This document shows positions 42,475-52,278 of a stretch of DNA of 64,000 nt, piece after piece. The stretch's first letter is position 1; each line of letters begins with the position of its first letter. Under the pieces are notes generated by a model, which did no database searches, had not been told where the DNA came from, and saw only the letters and a list, made by a program, of their open reading frames with translations. The translations under genes and the position numbers were made by a program. The stretch lies in contig WLWT01000001.1 of assembly GCA_012103455.1 (NCBI GenBank), forward strand, positions 1,164,001-1,228,000, written 5' to 3'. This stretch comes from Gammaproteobacteria bacterium (GTDB lineage: Bacteria > Pseudomonadota > Gammaproteobacteria > HK1).

Positions 42475-43785
42475 ATGCTCGATCAGTTCACCGTTCCCGA
42501 TGACATCGCGCAGCGCGTCGATGCCGACCTCATGCGCCATACCGTCGAGGCCGTGTTTATCGCTCTTGGCATGCCCACCGCACACGCCCGCCAATCGGCA
42601 GATGTATTGATGTACGCCGATTTACGTGGTTACGACACCCACGGTGTCTCCAATATGTTGCGGGTCTATGTCGATTGGATACGCGACGGCACCATCAACC
42701 TGACCCCCCAGTGGTCCGTCATGAACGAGCGCAGCGCCATGTGCCTATTGGATGCCGATGGTGCCCACGGCGGCGTTGTAGGTCCTCACGCCATGTCCAT
42801 TGCCATCGAAAAAGCCAAAGCAAGTGGCGTTGGCGTGGTCAACGTCTACAACGGCGGACACTACGGCGCCGCCGCCTATACGGCCGCCATGGCCCTCGAG
42901 CACGATTTCATCGGCCTCTCCATGACCGTGGGCGGGCTCGGCGTTACGCCGACTTTCGCCGCTGAAAAATTGGTCGGTTTGAATCCTATCGCCATCGCCG
43001 TCCCCGCCAAAGATGAACCCCCTTTTGTGTTCGACGCCTCGATGAGCGGGGTGGCCGGCAACAAAATCCGTATCGCCGAGCGTCTGGGCCGGGGCACCCT
43101 CCCCGGCTGGATTGCCGCCGCGAACGGCGCACCGATCATGGAGGCAGCGCCTATACCGGAAGGATTCATGCACCTGCCCTTGGGCGGCACGCGCTCCATT
43201 GGTTCGCACAAAGGCTTTGGGCTTGCCATGATGATCGAGGTGCTGTGCAGTGCGCTATCGGGCGCCGCCGCCGGTCCCGAGCGGCGGGCACGCCAGTCAC
43301 AGCAACTGATCTGCTATGACGTTGCTGCTTTCACCGACACCCGGCAATTCAAAGACGACATGGATGTTTATTTAAAACGCTTGCGGACGGCAAAACCTGC
43401 TCCAGACGCCGAGCGGGTGCTCTATCCGGGATTGAACGCCCATGCAGTGGAGCAGGACAGGCGGGCTAAGGGTATTCCTTATCACCCCGAAGTGCTGGCT
43501 TGGTTCGATAGCATCTGCCTGGAACTCAACATCGACAATCCGTTGCCGGTGGCTGACCCGGGCACAAGGCCTGCTAACGTTGAATCGGACCTCGTCCAAG
43601 AACAAGCCCGGCAGGCTTTCGGTGTCGAACTGACAGCGGCGCAATCCGCTAGGGCCAAGCAAGTGGCGCGCGGTGTGCGGCGCGTATTGGACGCTACGGC
43701 CGCGTCTTCATTGTTCGATACCGAGCCATCGAACTTGGATGCCACCTTGACGGAGTTGGCCGATGAGGAGGGTACTACCTCGTGA
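42475..43785 (+). CDS. Ldh2-family malate/lactate/ureidoglycolate-type dehydrogenase
   Basis: 436 residues, longer than the usual ~350. The family core includes SADVLMYADLRGYDTHGVSN (catalytic His region), YNGGHYGAAAYTAAMAL and KGFGLAMMIEVLCSALSGAA, which bind NAD(P)H in the Ldh2/MDH_1 fold. The extra C-terminal ~80 residues are unrecognised and mostly polar. It oxidises or reduces a 2-hydroxy acid. It overlaps the amidase gene by 4 bp (GTGA), and the ligase, this gene and the amidase look like one operon. Confidence 0.85.
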   Translation: MLDQFTVPDDIAQRVDADLMRHTVEAVFIALGMPTAHARQSADVLMYADLRGYDTHGVSNMLRVYVDWIRDGTINLTPQWSVMNERSAMCLLDADGAHGGVVGPHAMSIAIEKAKASGVGVVNVYNGGHYGAAAYTAAMALEHDFIGLSMTVGGLGVTPTFAAEKLVGLNPIAIAVPAKDEPPFVFDASMSGVAGNKIRIAERLGRGTLPGWIAAANGAPIMEAAPIPEGFMHLPLGGTRSIGSHKGFGLAMMIEVLCSALSGAAAGPERRARQSQQLICYDVAAFTDTRQFKDDMDVYLKRLRTAKPAPDAERVLYPGLNAHAVEQDRRAKGIPYHPEVLAWFDSICLELNIDNPLPVADPGTRPANVESDLVQEQARQAFGVELTAAQSARAKQVARGVRRVLDATAASSLFDTEPSNLDATLTELADEEGTTS

Positions 43786-45224
43786 GTACGCTCAACCCTC
43801 TCACGCTCAGCGGCGTCGCCGCAGGCATCGCTAAAGGCGAGTACTCCGCCCTGGAAGTCACCCAAAGCTGCCTGGATGCCATAGACAGAGCGCAAGAGCG
43901 CTTGAACTGTTTCATTTCCCTGCAAGCCGAGCAGGCGCTAGAGGAGGCGAAGAAAGCCGATGCACACCGTGCCAGTGGCGCGGCGCTAGGGCTCTTGCAT
44001 GGCGTGCCGCTGGCGCATAAAGATATGTTCTACCGCGAGGGGCACATCAGTACCTGTGGTTCCATGATCCGCGCCGATTTCAAACCAGCCATCACCGCCA
44101 CCGTTATGAGCCGGTTGGCGCGCGCCGGTGCTTTGCATCTGGGTGGCCTGAATATGGCCGAATTCGCCACCGGACCCACCGGGCACAACGAACACTACGG
44201 CGCTTGCCGCAATCCTTGGAATACCCACTACATCACGGGTGGCTCGTCGAGTGGCTCCGGCTCGGCGGTGGCCGCACGCCTGGTGTTCGGCGCACTCGGC
44301 TCGGATACGGGTGGCTCGGTGCGCCTGCCGGCCGCCGCCTGTGGCTTGTTCGGCATGAAAAGCACACAGACCAGGATCAGCCGCTACGGCGTCATGGGGT
44401 TGTCGTTCTCGTTGGACAATGTGGGACCGCTGGCACGCACAGCCCGGGACTGTGCCCGGTTATTCGGCGTTATCGCAGGCGCCGACCCCAAGGATCCGAC
44501 TTGTAGCCGGTATCTGGTGGCCGACTACGAAGGGGCTACCCGCGAACCCGATATCCGCGGCCTTAAAATCGGCGTGCCGAAGCAATATTTCTATGATCGG
44601 GTAACAGCGCAGATCAAAGAGCACCTGGACCGCTCGCTGGCAGTGTTCGAGGACTTGGGGGCCGTGCGCGTAGAGGTCGATTTGCCGCTCTACGAACACC
44701 TAGGCGGCCTGGGCGAAGCCATATTCGGGGTAGAGACGCTGGCCTTGCACCGGGCTTGGATCCGAGAGCGGCCAGGGGATTACGGCCGGCAAACATTGGC
44801 CCGGTATCTCGCCAACGTGGCCATCCCCGCCGCCGACTACATGGCCTCTATCCATGCGCGGCCCAGAGTAATAAGCACGTTTGTCAAGGCGGTATTCAGT
44901 CAGTGCGACGTGCTGCATTGCCCGGTGATCCCGTTCGCGCTGCCTACCATCGAAGAAACCGATCTGGCTGACGGCCCAGGCTTTGAACGCTTACTGGCCT
45001 CACTGACCTGCTGCACACGTCCGATCAACTATTTGGCACTGCCGAGCTTGGCGGTTCCCATCGGCTTCACCGCCAATGGCTTACCGGTGAGCTGCCAACT
45101 CGTGGGCCGGCCATTTAGCGAAGCGCCGCTGTTCCGGGTTGGCGCGGCTTATGAATTGGCGACGAATTGCAGCAGCGCGGCGCCCCCATCGCCGCCACCG
45201 ACAGCACCGCTATCGACGCCGTAG
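43782..45224 (+). CDS. Amidase-signature family amidase
   Basis: 480 residues from a GTG at 43782. The Ser-cisSer-Lys triad is visible: Lys80 in PLAHKDMF, Ser155 in TGGSSSGSGSAVAA and Ser179 in GSDTGGSVRLPA. It hydrolyses an amide to acid and ammonia; the resulting acid could feed the ligase upstream. The last ~25 residues are low-complexity Ser/Pro; in another frame the same DNA reads ELQQRGAPIAATDSTAIDAV, so a frameshift near 45165 may have altered the tail. Confidence 0.87.
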   Translation: MSTLNPLTLSGVAAGIAKGEYSALEVTQSCLDAIDRAQERLNCFISLQAEQALEEAKKADAHRASGAALGLLHGVPLAHKDMFYREGHISTCGSMIRADFKPAITATVMSRLARAGALHLGGLNMAEFATGPTGHNEHYGACRNPWNTHYITGGSSSGSGSAVAARLVFGALGSDTGGSVRLPAAACGLFGMKSTQTRISRYGVMGLSFSLDNVGPLARTARDCARLFGVIAGADPKDPTCSRYLVADYEGATREPDIRGLKIGVPKQYFYDRVTAQIKEHLDRSLAVFEDLGAVRVEVDLPLYEHLGGLGEAIFGVETLALHRAWIRERPGDYGRQTLARYLANVAIPAADYMASIHARPRVISTFVKAVFSQCDVLHCPVIPFALPTIEETDLADGPGFERLLASLTCCTRPINYLALPSLAVPIGFTANGLPVSCQLVGRPFSEAPLFRVGAAYELATNCSSAAPPSPPPTAPLSTP

Positions 45225-45317
45225 CCATTGGTCTAAGCCGCGCACAGGACTCAGCACTTCGGCTATGAAGAAATAGAAGCTGGCGAGACGGCTATCGATG
45301 CGGGACGTTGCGCGCCC

Positions 45318-45460
45318 CTAGGCATAGGCGAACCTAGACATGGGCGACTCTAGGCATGGGCGACTCTAGGCATAGGCGACTCTAGGCATAGGCGACTCTA
45401 GGCATAGGCGACTCTAGGCATAGGCGACTCTAGGCATAGGCGACTCTAGGCATAGGCGAA
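45318..45460. repeat. 16-bp tandem repeat, nine units
   Basis: CTAGGCATAGGCGACT is repeated nine times with few changes; units 4-8 are identical. It lies in the spacer between convergent genes (amidase and alcohol dehydrogenase). Every unit contains CTAG, a usually rare tetramer in proteobacteria. It has no spacers, so it is not a CRISPR array. Confidence 0.92.
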
Positions 45461-45512
45461 TAGAGTCGAGATAAGCTCTAGCAGACGAGCAGCCTTGGCC
45501 GGGCGGCGAACA

Positions 45513-46592
45513 CTATGCCGTACCTTGCACAACGACTTTTAGCGCTCTTTTGTCGATCATCGCCCGTAGTGCCGATTCCACTTGCGCGATAGATACGGTA
45601 TCGGACAACAGCAAGCCGGCCGGAAAATCCGGATCGCTCAAAAGCGCCAAAGCCCGTTGCATCGTCGCCGGACGGTGGTGATACACGCCTTTGATGGTCA
45701 GCTCATCGTAATGAACCCGATGGGTATCCAACGGCACTTCGGTACCTTTGGCACAGCCGCCGAATAGATTGACCAATCCGCCGATGCAGGCTGTATCTAT
45801 CGCATCCCGCCACACTTGCGGCACACCGGTCGCATCGATCACTATCTCCGCACCTTCGCCGCCGCGGGTAGCGGCGCGCACCGCCCGCGCCTGGCCACCG
45901 CCGCGCGCGATGTGCACGCTATCGTGCGCACCCATACGCTCTCCCAGCGCGAGTCTATCCGGATTCGGATCGGCGAGGATGATGCGCACGGGTTCTCTGG
46001 CTAAAGCGGCGACGAAGAGCAGTCCTATAGGTCCGGCGCCAAAAACCACCACCTCCGCCACCTCTTCCGTGCCGGAAGAAACCGCCCGGCGCTCCAGTTC
46101 GCACGCATCCAATCCATGCAGCACGCAGGCCAGCGGCTCGCAAAGTGCGGCGCGGGCAAACGGGAGTGCGTCGGGAATGCGATAGGTATTCCTGGCTACG
46201 AAAGCGGCCGGCACCCGCACATACTCGGCAAATGCTCCGTTCAGATACACCAAAGAGCGGCATAGATTGTGCCGTTTCCGGCGACAATAATCACACTCAC
46301 CGCACGGTGCCGAATTGGCGACAACGATGCGCTCGCCCACCGAGAACTTATGCCCACCCGAGCCCAGTGCCGCCACCGTACCAGCCATCTCATGGCCGAA
46401 TAAGGTTGGCACCTTGAGCATGCGGGGATGGCCGCCGCGTCGGTAAACTTTGACGTCGGTGCCGCAGGTGGTCGCCGCCCCCACCCGCAACAATAGTTCG
46501 CCAGCGCCTAGCGCCGCTACCGGCAGCTCCCGGATCTGCAACTGCTCCGGGCCAGTCAACACCGCACCGATCATGCGCTCAGGCACCATCAT
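45513..46592 (-). CDS. Zinc-dependent alcohol dehydrogenase, second of a pair
   Basis: 359 residues from ATG 46592. Catalytic zinc ligands are Cys in TTCGTDVKVY and the GHE motif; the structural zinc comes from CGECDYCRRKRHNLC. NAD binding is at VVVFGAGPIGLL. It is a medium-chain dehydrogenase of the sorbitol/threonine type that oxidises a sugar alcohol or similar compound. Its start overlaps the stop of the upstream dehydrogenase as ATGA, so they are coupled. Substrate unknown. Confidence 0.87.
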   Translation of the reverse strand: MMVPERMIGAVLTGPEQLQIRELPVAALGAGELLLRVGAATTCGTDVKVYRRGGHPRMLKVPTLFGHEMAGTVAALGSGGHKFSVGERIVVANSAPCGECDYCRRKRHNLCRSLVYLNGAFAEYVRVPAAFVARNTYRIPDALPFARAALCEPLACVLHGLDACELERRAVSSGTEEVAEVVVFGAGPIGLLFVAALAREPVRIILADPNPDRLALGERMGAHDSVHIARGGGQARAVRAATRGGEGAEIVIDATGVPQVWRDAIDTACIGGLVNLFGGCAKGTEVPLDTHRVHYDELTIKGVYHHRPATMQRALALLSDPDFPAGLLLSDTVSIAQVESALRAMIDKRALKVVVQGTA

Positions 46593-47632
46593 GGCCCCGT
46601 GTACAACACTTTCAGCGCCTGTTTTTGCCGCGCCAACATCACCCCGTCTGCAAACGCCGCTAAGGGTAAACGGTGGCTGACCAACGCAGAGGGAGCCAGG
46701 CGGCCTTCGCTCATCAACGCAAAGATATCCCGTTGTTCCGCTACGCTCCCGGAGTAAGTGCCGATAATACGGCGCTCGTACTTAAACAGCGTGTTCAGAT
46801 CGAAGGCCGCCCGCTCCGCGCTAGGCGCGTGCGCAAACAGCACCACTGTTCCACCCTCGCGGGTCAACGCCAACGAGCTGTTAAGAACGGCGGCACCGCC
46901 CACGGTATCGAAGACGGCATCCGCACCGCCAGGTGACAGCTCACCGGCGGCGGCCTCGGCCCGCTCGCCGGGGGGGGCCGCCGCATCCGCACCTAGTTCG
47001 AGAGCAAGCTCGCGCCGGGCCTTCACTGGATCGATAACCAATACCCGCGTGCGCTCACAGCGGGCCTTCAACACGAGCAAGTGCAGCAAGCCCATAGCCC
47101 CGGCCCCCACCACCACGCAAGTGCCTTCGGTCAACGCCCCCGCCCGGTGGATGCCGCGCAGCACACAGGCCGCCGGCTCAATGAATACCGCGGCCTCATC
47201 GCTCACATGCACCGGCACCCTTAAAGCCGCCTGCGCCACCGCCCGCTCGCGCACCAACACAAATTCCGAAAACCCCCCCGGCTCCAACAAGTTCTCTCTA
47301 AACACCGCGCACAGGGTCTCGTTACCCGCAGCGCATAAGGGGCATTGACCACACGGCACGTGGTGCGGCACCGCCACCCGGTCGCCGAGATCGAAGCCGC
47401 CCACACCCTCGCCCATAGCGGCTACTTCACCCACCAATTCATGGCCCAACACCAAACCGGGCGTATCCGCACCGGTGTCCAACTTGAACAAATCGGTGCC
47501 GCAAAGACCAACCAACCGCAGTTTCAACAACAATTGGCCGGCTTGCGGCAGGGGCGTAGGCAGCGTTTCCAAAGCGACTTTGCCCTCGCCCCGGCACACC
47601 ACTCGGTCACAGTATTCAGGAATTCGAATCAC
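46589..47632 (-). CDS. Zinc-dependent alcohol dehydrogenase, first of a pair
   Basis: 347 residues. Zinc ligands are Cys in GLCGTDLFK, GHE in VLGHELVG, and four Cys in CGQCPLCAAGNETLC. NAD binding is at VVVGAGAMGLL. It overlaps the second dehydrogenase by 4 bp. The two share only the family pattern and are not a recent copy. Pairs of such genes are often found with polyol or aromatic alcohol catabolism. Confidence 0.87.
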   Translation of the reverse strand: MIRIPEYCDRVVCRGEGKVALETLPTPLPQAGQLLLKLRLVGLCGTDLFKLDTGADTPGLVLGHELVGEVAAMGEGVGGFDLGDRVAVPHHVPCGQCPLCAAGNETLCAVFRENLLEPGGFSEFVLVRERAVAQAALRVPVHVSDEAAVFIEPAACVLRGIHRAGALTEGTCVVVGAGAMGLLHLLVLKARCERTRVLVIDPVKARRELALELGADAAAPPGERAEAAAGELSPGGADAVFDTVGGAAVLNSSLALTREGGTVVLFAHAPSAERAAFDLNTLFKYERRIIGTYSGSVAEQRDIFALMSEGRLAPSALVSHRLPLAAFADGVMLARQKQALKVLYTGP

Positions 47633-47722
47633 CGGACACCGGCAGGTTCAACGAAGATGATGGTTCACAGTGTGATGCCCCTCTCGCGCGACGGCAACCA
47701 TCCGCGCGCATTCGGATTTGCC

Positions 47723-47871
47723 TTAAGGGCACCTCCTGAAAATGCACTTTTCCGCGATGGCGGCGTCAGCGCCATGCTCGAATCCTCAGGTATGACCTAT
47801 ACACTGCGGTTGTGCGCGCGGTGCTTCTTTGCACTCACGAAACAATGACTATTTTTAGCAGGTGCCCTTAA
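47723..47871 (-). mobile_element. Miniature inverted-repeat element, family A copy 5
   Basis: 149 bp in reverse orientation, flanked by TTAA at 47723-47726 and 47868-47871. The right TTAA contains the TAA stop of the LivF-type gene (47868-47870, minus strand). With the element removed, the gene still ends at the same stop. It thus sits precisely at the end of the ABC operon. Confidence 0.9.
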
Positions 47872-48662
47872 GATAGCCAGCGTTTACGCCGCCTATAGTG
47901 CTTCACCTCGCGAAAACTCTTGCGAGCGCCGCCTTCCGACAATCCCAGATAAAACTCTTTGATATCCGCATTGTCCTGCAACTCGGCAGCGCTGCCTTGC
48001 AGCACGATCTTGCCGTTTTCAAGCACATAACCTTCATCGGCAATAGCAAGAGCAAGATTCGCATTCTGCTCGACCAGCAATATGGTCACGCCCTCCTCAT
48101 CGCGCAAACGGCCTAGGATCTCGAAGATCTCCTCCACTAGCATGGGCGCCAAACCGAGCGACGGCTCATCCAACATGAGCAGCTTGGGATGACTCATCAG
48201 CCCTCGTCCGATGACCAGCATCTGCTGCTCACCGCCGGATAGATAACCCGATTGCACTTTGATCCGTTCGCGTAAACGCGGGAAATAAGTCAGTACCCGC
48301 TCTATGTCATCGTTGACTTGGTGCAGGTTACTCACGGTATGCGCACCGGCGACCAAATTCTCCCGCGCATTCAAGTGCTCGAAGACCCGCCGCCCCTCGA
48401 ACACCTGGGCGATGCCGAGGCGCACGACGTTGGAAGGCTGCATGCGATCGATACGCTCACCCTGAAATTCGATGCTACCTCGGGTGACCTCACCGCGCTC
48501 GGAGCGCAGCAAACAGGAGATCGCTTTCAAGGTCGTCGATTTGCCCGCTCCATTAGAGCCGAGCAGCGCCACGATTTTACCTTCGGGTACGTGCAGATAA
48601 ACGCCCTTCAGCACAAGAATGATATTGTCGTAGATGACCTCGATATTGTTCAGGGTCAGCAT
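47868..48662 (-). CDS. livF: ABC transporter ATPase (LivF-type), cluster 2
   Basis: 264 residues from the ATG at 48662 (an open frame runs further upstream to 48704). Walker A is LGSNGAGKST, the signature LSGGEQQMLVIGRGL and Walker B LLMLDEPSLGLAPM. The C-terminus ends RRRKRRWLS at a TAA inside a miniature-element target duplication. It is the last gene of the second ABC operon. Confidence 0.9.
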   Translation of the reverse strand: MLTLNNIEVIYDNIILVLKGVYLHVPEGKIVALLGSNGAGKSTTLKAISCLLRSERGEVTRGSIEFQGERIDRMQPSNVVRLGIAQVFEGRRVFEHLNARENLVAGAHTVSNLHQVNDDIERVLTYFPRLRERIKVQSGYLSGGEQQMLVIGRGLMSHPKLLMLDEPSLGLAPMLVEEIFEILGRLRDEEGVTILLVEQNANLALAIADEGYVLENGKIVLQGSAAELQDNADIKEFYLGLSEGGARKSFREVKHYRRRKRWLS

Positions 48663-48722
48663 GATCGTTCCCGTTGTGAAGGCACAGAGCAGCCGCAGTG
48701 CCACCCTGTTTCCTTGGTCTAG

Positions 48723-49991
48723 CTACCTCGTTTTCGGCGGTTCCGCGTTGCTAACGTGTTCGAGCACAACGTCGCGGTAGCCTCGGATCCAGTCGGTTTT
48801 CTTGACGAACTTGCCACCTTTTACCTGCCAGACTTGCACCCAGCCACCACCTTCGTGGTCTTCCTCGGTGATATTGAGTGGCGGCAGAAAACCGTCCAAC
48901 GAGAAATCGCGGATCTGCTCGAAACCCTTACGCACATCATCACCGGTGATCTCGCCACCGCCCTTGGCTTCGATGGCATTAGCGATGGCCTTGGCGTGGA
49001 CCGCGCCCATGAACACACCCCGGTTGTAGTACACGCTCACTTTCATCTGCTCCGGTTCAGGCTTTCCTTCAGCCTTATACATCTCCTTGATCTCGTTGAT
49101 GATGGCGTGCTCATGACCGACACCGGCGAACTGCAACGCGTTATAACCTTCCGCCGTGTCCCAACCGGCGATCGCGACATCGGACTCGGCACCGGCCCAC
49201 ACAAAACCGACGATACGGTTCATGGGGAAACGCAAGCGCGAGAACTCTTTCATCGATACACCAGGCGCCCGGCCGAAGAGGTGGGCAATCACCCAATCCG
49301 CCCTATACTTGCGCACGATATCCAACACCTGCGGACGCATTTCCACCCCCGGAGGCGGTACCGCGAATTTGCGCATTGCAAAGCCGATGCGCTTTTGCAA
49401 GTCACGCAGCACCGGCAGCGGCTCGCGACCGGCGGGGTTGTCGTAGTAGATGTACGCCACCTTAGGCGTGCCGGATTGACCCTCGGCTTGCCACTGGTCC
49501 ATCACGAACTTGACCGCAGCGCCAGCTTGCGACCAATAGGTGGCAGCGATCGGGAAAATATACGGGTAGCTCTTGCCGTTAGCGGCACCGGCGCTGCCAA
49601 AACCCGGGGACGTGCCCGGCACCTTATCCGCGGTTAATTTGGGCGTCAGTGCATATGTATGCGGTGTACCATACAGTGCGTAACTGATGTGACCTTCTTG
49701 TTTGGTACGCTCGTAGGCCTCGACCCCACGCGGTACGTTGTAGCCGTGATCGATCTCGAACACCCGCACCGTATGCTCACCGAACATACCTTGCTTGTTC
49801 GCCAGCCGAAAATAATCATGGGTGCCATCGCAGATGAACGCGCCCACAACCTGGGTCGGTCCGGAACGGTCGCATTGGTAACCGAGAATATACTCTTTCG
49901 CCCACACGCCCGAGTGCACACCCGCCGTTAGCGCAAGTGACACAGCCAAAATGGCCGCCGGACGGCGGATCCATTGGGTACGCTCGTTCAT
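48723..49991 (-). CDS. ABC transporter substrate-binding protein, cluster 2
   Basis: 422 residues. Signal peptide to about VWA (MNERTQWIRRPAAILAVSL), then a Peripla_BP_6 fold with YILGYQCDRSGPTQVVGAFI and KVAYIYYDNPAGREPLPVL. It is not closely similar to the binding protein at 11457, so the two systems probably take different ligands. It lies between the LivM and LivF genes. The co-encoded acyl-CoA ligase suggests a carboxylic acid ligand, by inference. Confidence 0.85.
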   Translation of the reverse strand: MNERTQWIRRPAAILAVSLALTAGVHSGVWAKEYILGYQCDRSGPTQVVGAFICDGTHDYFRLANKQGMFGEHTVRVFEIDHGYNVPRGVEAYERTKQEGHISYALYGTPHTYALTPKLTADKVPGTSPGFGSAGAANGKSYPYIFPIAATYWSQAGAAVKFVMDQWQAEGQSGTPKVAYIYYDNPAGREPLPVLRDLQKRIGFAMRKFAVPPPGVEMRPQVLDIVRKYRADWVIAHLFGRAPGVSMKEFSRLRFPMNRIVGFVWAGAESDVAIAGWDTAEGYNALQFAGVGHEHAIINEIKEMYKAEGKPEPEQMKVSVYYNRGVFMGAVHAKAIANAIEAKGGGEITGDDVRKGFEQIRDFSLDGFLPPLNITEEDHEGGGWVQVWQVKGGKFVKKTDWIRGYRDVVLEHVSNAEPPKTR

Positions 49992-50174
49992 AAGTCGCCT
50001 CCTGATCTGTAGTTGCCGCTAGTATTGTCGAAGCTTAACCTGACCGCCTGTTTGCCCACTTGCCTGTATGTTTATTCGCCTGCGTGTTTACCTGCTCGTG
50101 AGCGCACTGAACGGCAGACCGCTGTCCCCGACTCGATTTTGCTCCCGACTCACCGGCTGGCGCTGGTTGATCCG

Positions 50175-50220
50175 GTTATAGGGAAACTAGTTATAAGGAA
50201 AGTTAGTTATAGGGAAAGGG
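50175..50220. repeat. 15-16-bp tandem repeat, three units, around a stop codon
   Basis: GTTATAGGGAAACTA and two variants. The TAA stop of the LivM gene (50203-50205, minus strand) lies in the middle unit, so the last codons of the gene are part of the array. Confidence 0.8.
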
Positions 50221-51306
50221 CCAAACACGGAAATAGTCGGTAAATTTGCGCCACAACCTAGCCAGTCCGTCGGGCTCGACGACTAGGAAGAACATAATCA
50301 AGCCACCGAAGAACATGAGGTTCCACTGCGGCAAAATACGCGAGGCATGGGCATCGTCCCAGCCGAGCACGCTGCCGCCTAAACCACGAATCACCAAGTC
50401 CAGGACGATGGGTAAAAGAGTGATGAAGGCGGCCCCCAAAATAGAGCCTAGAATGCTCGCCAACCCGCCGATAATGCACATGGCCAGGAATTGGATAGAA
50501 ATGACCAAGGTGAACATTTCGTAGTTAGCGATGCTGTAAAAATAGGTGTAGAGCACTCCGGTCACGCCAGCGTAGAAGGAGGCGATCCCGAAGGCGATCA
50601 ATTTTGTTTTGAAAATATTGATGCCTATGATTTCCGCAGCTATGTCACGATCACGTACCGCGATGAACGCGCGTCCAAGGTAAGAGCGAAAGATATTGAG
50701 CGCCGCTAACACACCGATGAATAAAACCACATAGATCAAATAGTAATAATGGACATTCTCGACCATTTTTTTAGCCACGAATTCGCCGTTTTCAAACCAT
50801 GGGAAAGTCGGCGGAACGATGTAGATGGAACCTTGAGCGCCGCCGCTCAGCCATTCCCAATGATTGATGATCCACTCGATGATGAGCTGGGCGGCAAGTG
50901 TCGCGACGGCTAAATATAGACCTTTGATACGAAGCGACGGTATGCCGAAGAGCATACCTGCGATGGCCGCCGCGCAGCCGCCGCCTACCAGTGCAATGAT
51001 CCAGTGGGCGTCGGGAAACTCGCGCAAAATAACCGCCGCCGAGTAAGCCCCCACGGACATAAAAGCAGCATGTCCAACGGAAATTTGGCCGGTATACCCG
51101 ATGAGTATATTGAGGCCTAAGGCACCTAGAGAGGCGATACCGATGAGATTCAATATGCCCAGCCAATACTCGGAGCCCAATAGCGGAACGATAACGAAAA
51201 CCAATAGACAGATGACGCCTACGGTGATCTTGGGCAACGGTGCTTTGTAGATGGCCAAGTCGTCTTGGTAAGTTTTTTTGAACGTGCCTGTTTCTCTATT
51301 GAGCAC
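50203..51306 (-). CDS. livM: Branched-chain amino acid-type ABC permease (LivM), cluster 2
   Basis: 367 residues, longer at the N-terminus than LivM of the first operon. It has GLNILIGYTGQISVGHAAFM, IPSLRIKGLYLAVATLAAQ and the C-terminal LASILGSILGAAFITLLP loop. It forms the channel with the LivH-type protein upstream. The C-terminus runs into a tandem repeat at the stop. Confidence 0.88.
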   Translation of the reverse strand: MLNRETGTFKKTYQDDLAIYKAPLPKITVGVICLLVFVIVPLLGSEYWLGILNLIGIASLGALGLNILIGYTGQISVGHAAFMSVGAYSAAVILREFPDAHWIIALVGGGCAAAIAGMLFGIPSLRIKGLYLAVATLAAQLIIEWIINHWEWLSGGAQGSIYIVPPTFPWFENGEFVAKKMVENVHYYYLIYVVLFIGVLAALNIFRSYLGRAFIAVRDRDIAAEIIGINIFKTKLIAFGIASFYAGVTGVLYTYFYSIANYEMFTLVISIQFLAMCIIGGLASILGSILGAAFITLLPIVLDLVIRGLGGSVLGWDDAHASRILPQWNLMFFGGLIMFFLVVEPDGLARLWRKFTDYFRVWPFPYN

Positions 51307-51358
51307 GGTGCTTCTCTCCTGCTCCGGGCCTATGGACTACATCATATGGGCTTACACG

Positions 51359-52240
51359 CTACACGCGCTCGATAATCGGCTTGCCGAATAACCCATAGGG
51401 CTTGAACATCAACACTAAAATCATGACCACGTAAGGCGTCAGATCCTTGGTTCCGCCACCCACTAACGGGTCCAGATAACCAGCCGCCAAACTCTCCAGC
51501 AAGCCGATGATCAAGCCGGCAACGATAGCGCCGATGATGCTATCGAGGCCCCCTAGAATCACCACAGGAAATACCTTGAGGCCGATGAGCGCCAGTTGCG
51601 TATCCACGCCGGTGGCATTGCCCCAAAACACCCCGCCGATCAGCGCCACCACGCCGGCAATAGCCCACGCGATACCGAAATAGCGGCGCACGTTGATGCC
51701 CATGGCCAGCGAGACTTGCTGGTCGTCGGCGATGGCCCGAAGCGCGATGCCGCTGCGGCTTTTGATGAAGAACCACCCCACGGCGGCGAAACCGACGCCG
51801 GCTACGCCGCAGGCGATGAGTTCTATTTTATTGATGAGAATATCGCCCACGAATATGGGCTCGTCACTGATCGGCAGCGGCACACTGCGAGTTTCGATAC
51901 CGAAGAGCATTTGCGCAAAGCCTTCGAGAAAGAAGGCGAGACCGATGGTGGCCATAATGATGGCGACCACAGGCCGGCCGATCAGATGACGCAATACTGC
52001 CCATTCGATGAACAAGCCCACGGCGACCATGATGACCAAAGCCAACACCGCCGCCAGCGCCAAATGCATATTCATCGACAGTAGCCAGAATGCGATCACA
52101 TAGCCGGCAAACATGACGAACTGCCCCTGGGCGAAATTGATGACGTCCGACGCTTTGTAGATCAGTACGAAACCTAGCGCGACGATGGAGTAGAGGGAAC
52201 CGACGAGCAAACCGTTGATCATAAGCTCGATTTCGTACAT
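51359..52240 (-). CDS. livH: Branched-chain amino acid-type ABC permease (LivH), cluster 2
   Basis: 293 residues with LGFVLIYKASDVINFAQGQF near the start and GLDSIIGAIVAGLIIGLLES near the end, typical of LivH. A second LivH-like gene lies at 55446 in the same cluster. A miniature element separates this gene from the upstream acyl-CoA ligase. Confidence 0.88.
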   Translation of the reverse strand: MYEIELMINGLLVGSLYSIVALGFVLIYKASDVINFAQGQFVMFAGYVIAFWLLSMNMHLALAAVLALVIMVAVGLFIEWAVLRHLIGRPVVAIIMATIGLAFFLEGFAQMLFGIETRSVPLPISDEPIFVGDILINKIELIACGVAGVGFAAVGWFFIKSRSGIALRAIADDQQVSLAMGINVRRYFGIAWAIAGVVALIGGVFWGNATGVDTQLALIGLKVFPVVILGGLDSIIGAIVAGLIIGLLESLAAGYLDPLVGGGTKDLTPYVVMILVLMFKPYGLFGKPIIERV

Positions 52241-52278
52241 TCAATTATCCTCTGTTCTGGACCGCGCCCACCTCGGAC

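Noticed and set aside
45318..45460. Possible CRISPR array
   Set aside because: The 16-bp units follow each other directly without spacers, and no cas genes are adjacent; it is a simple tandem repeat.
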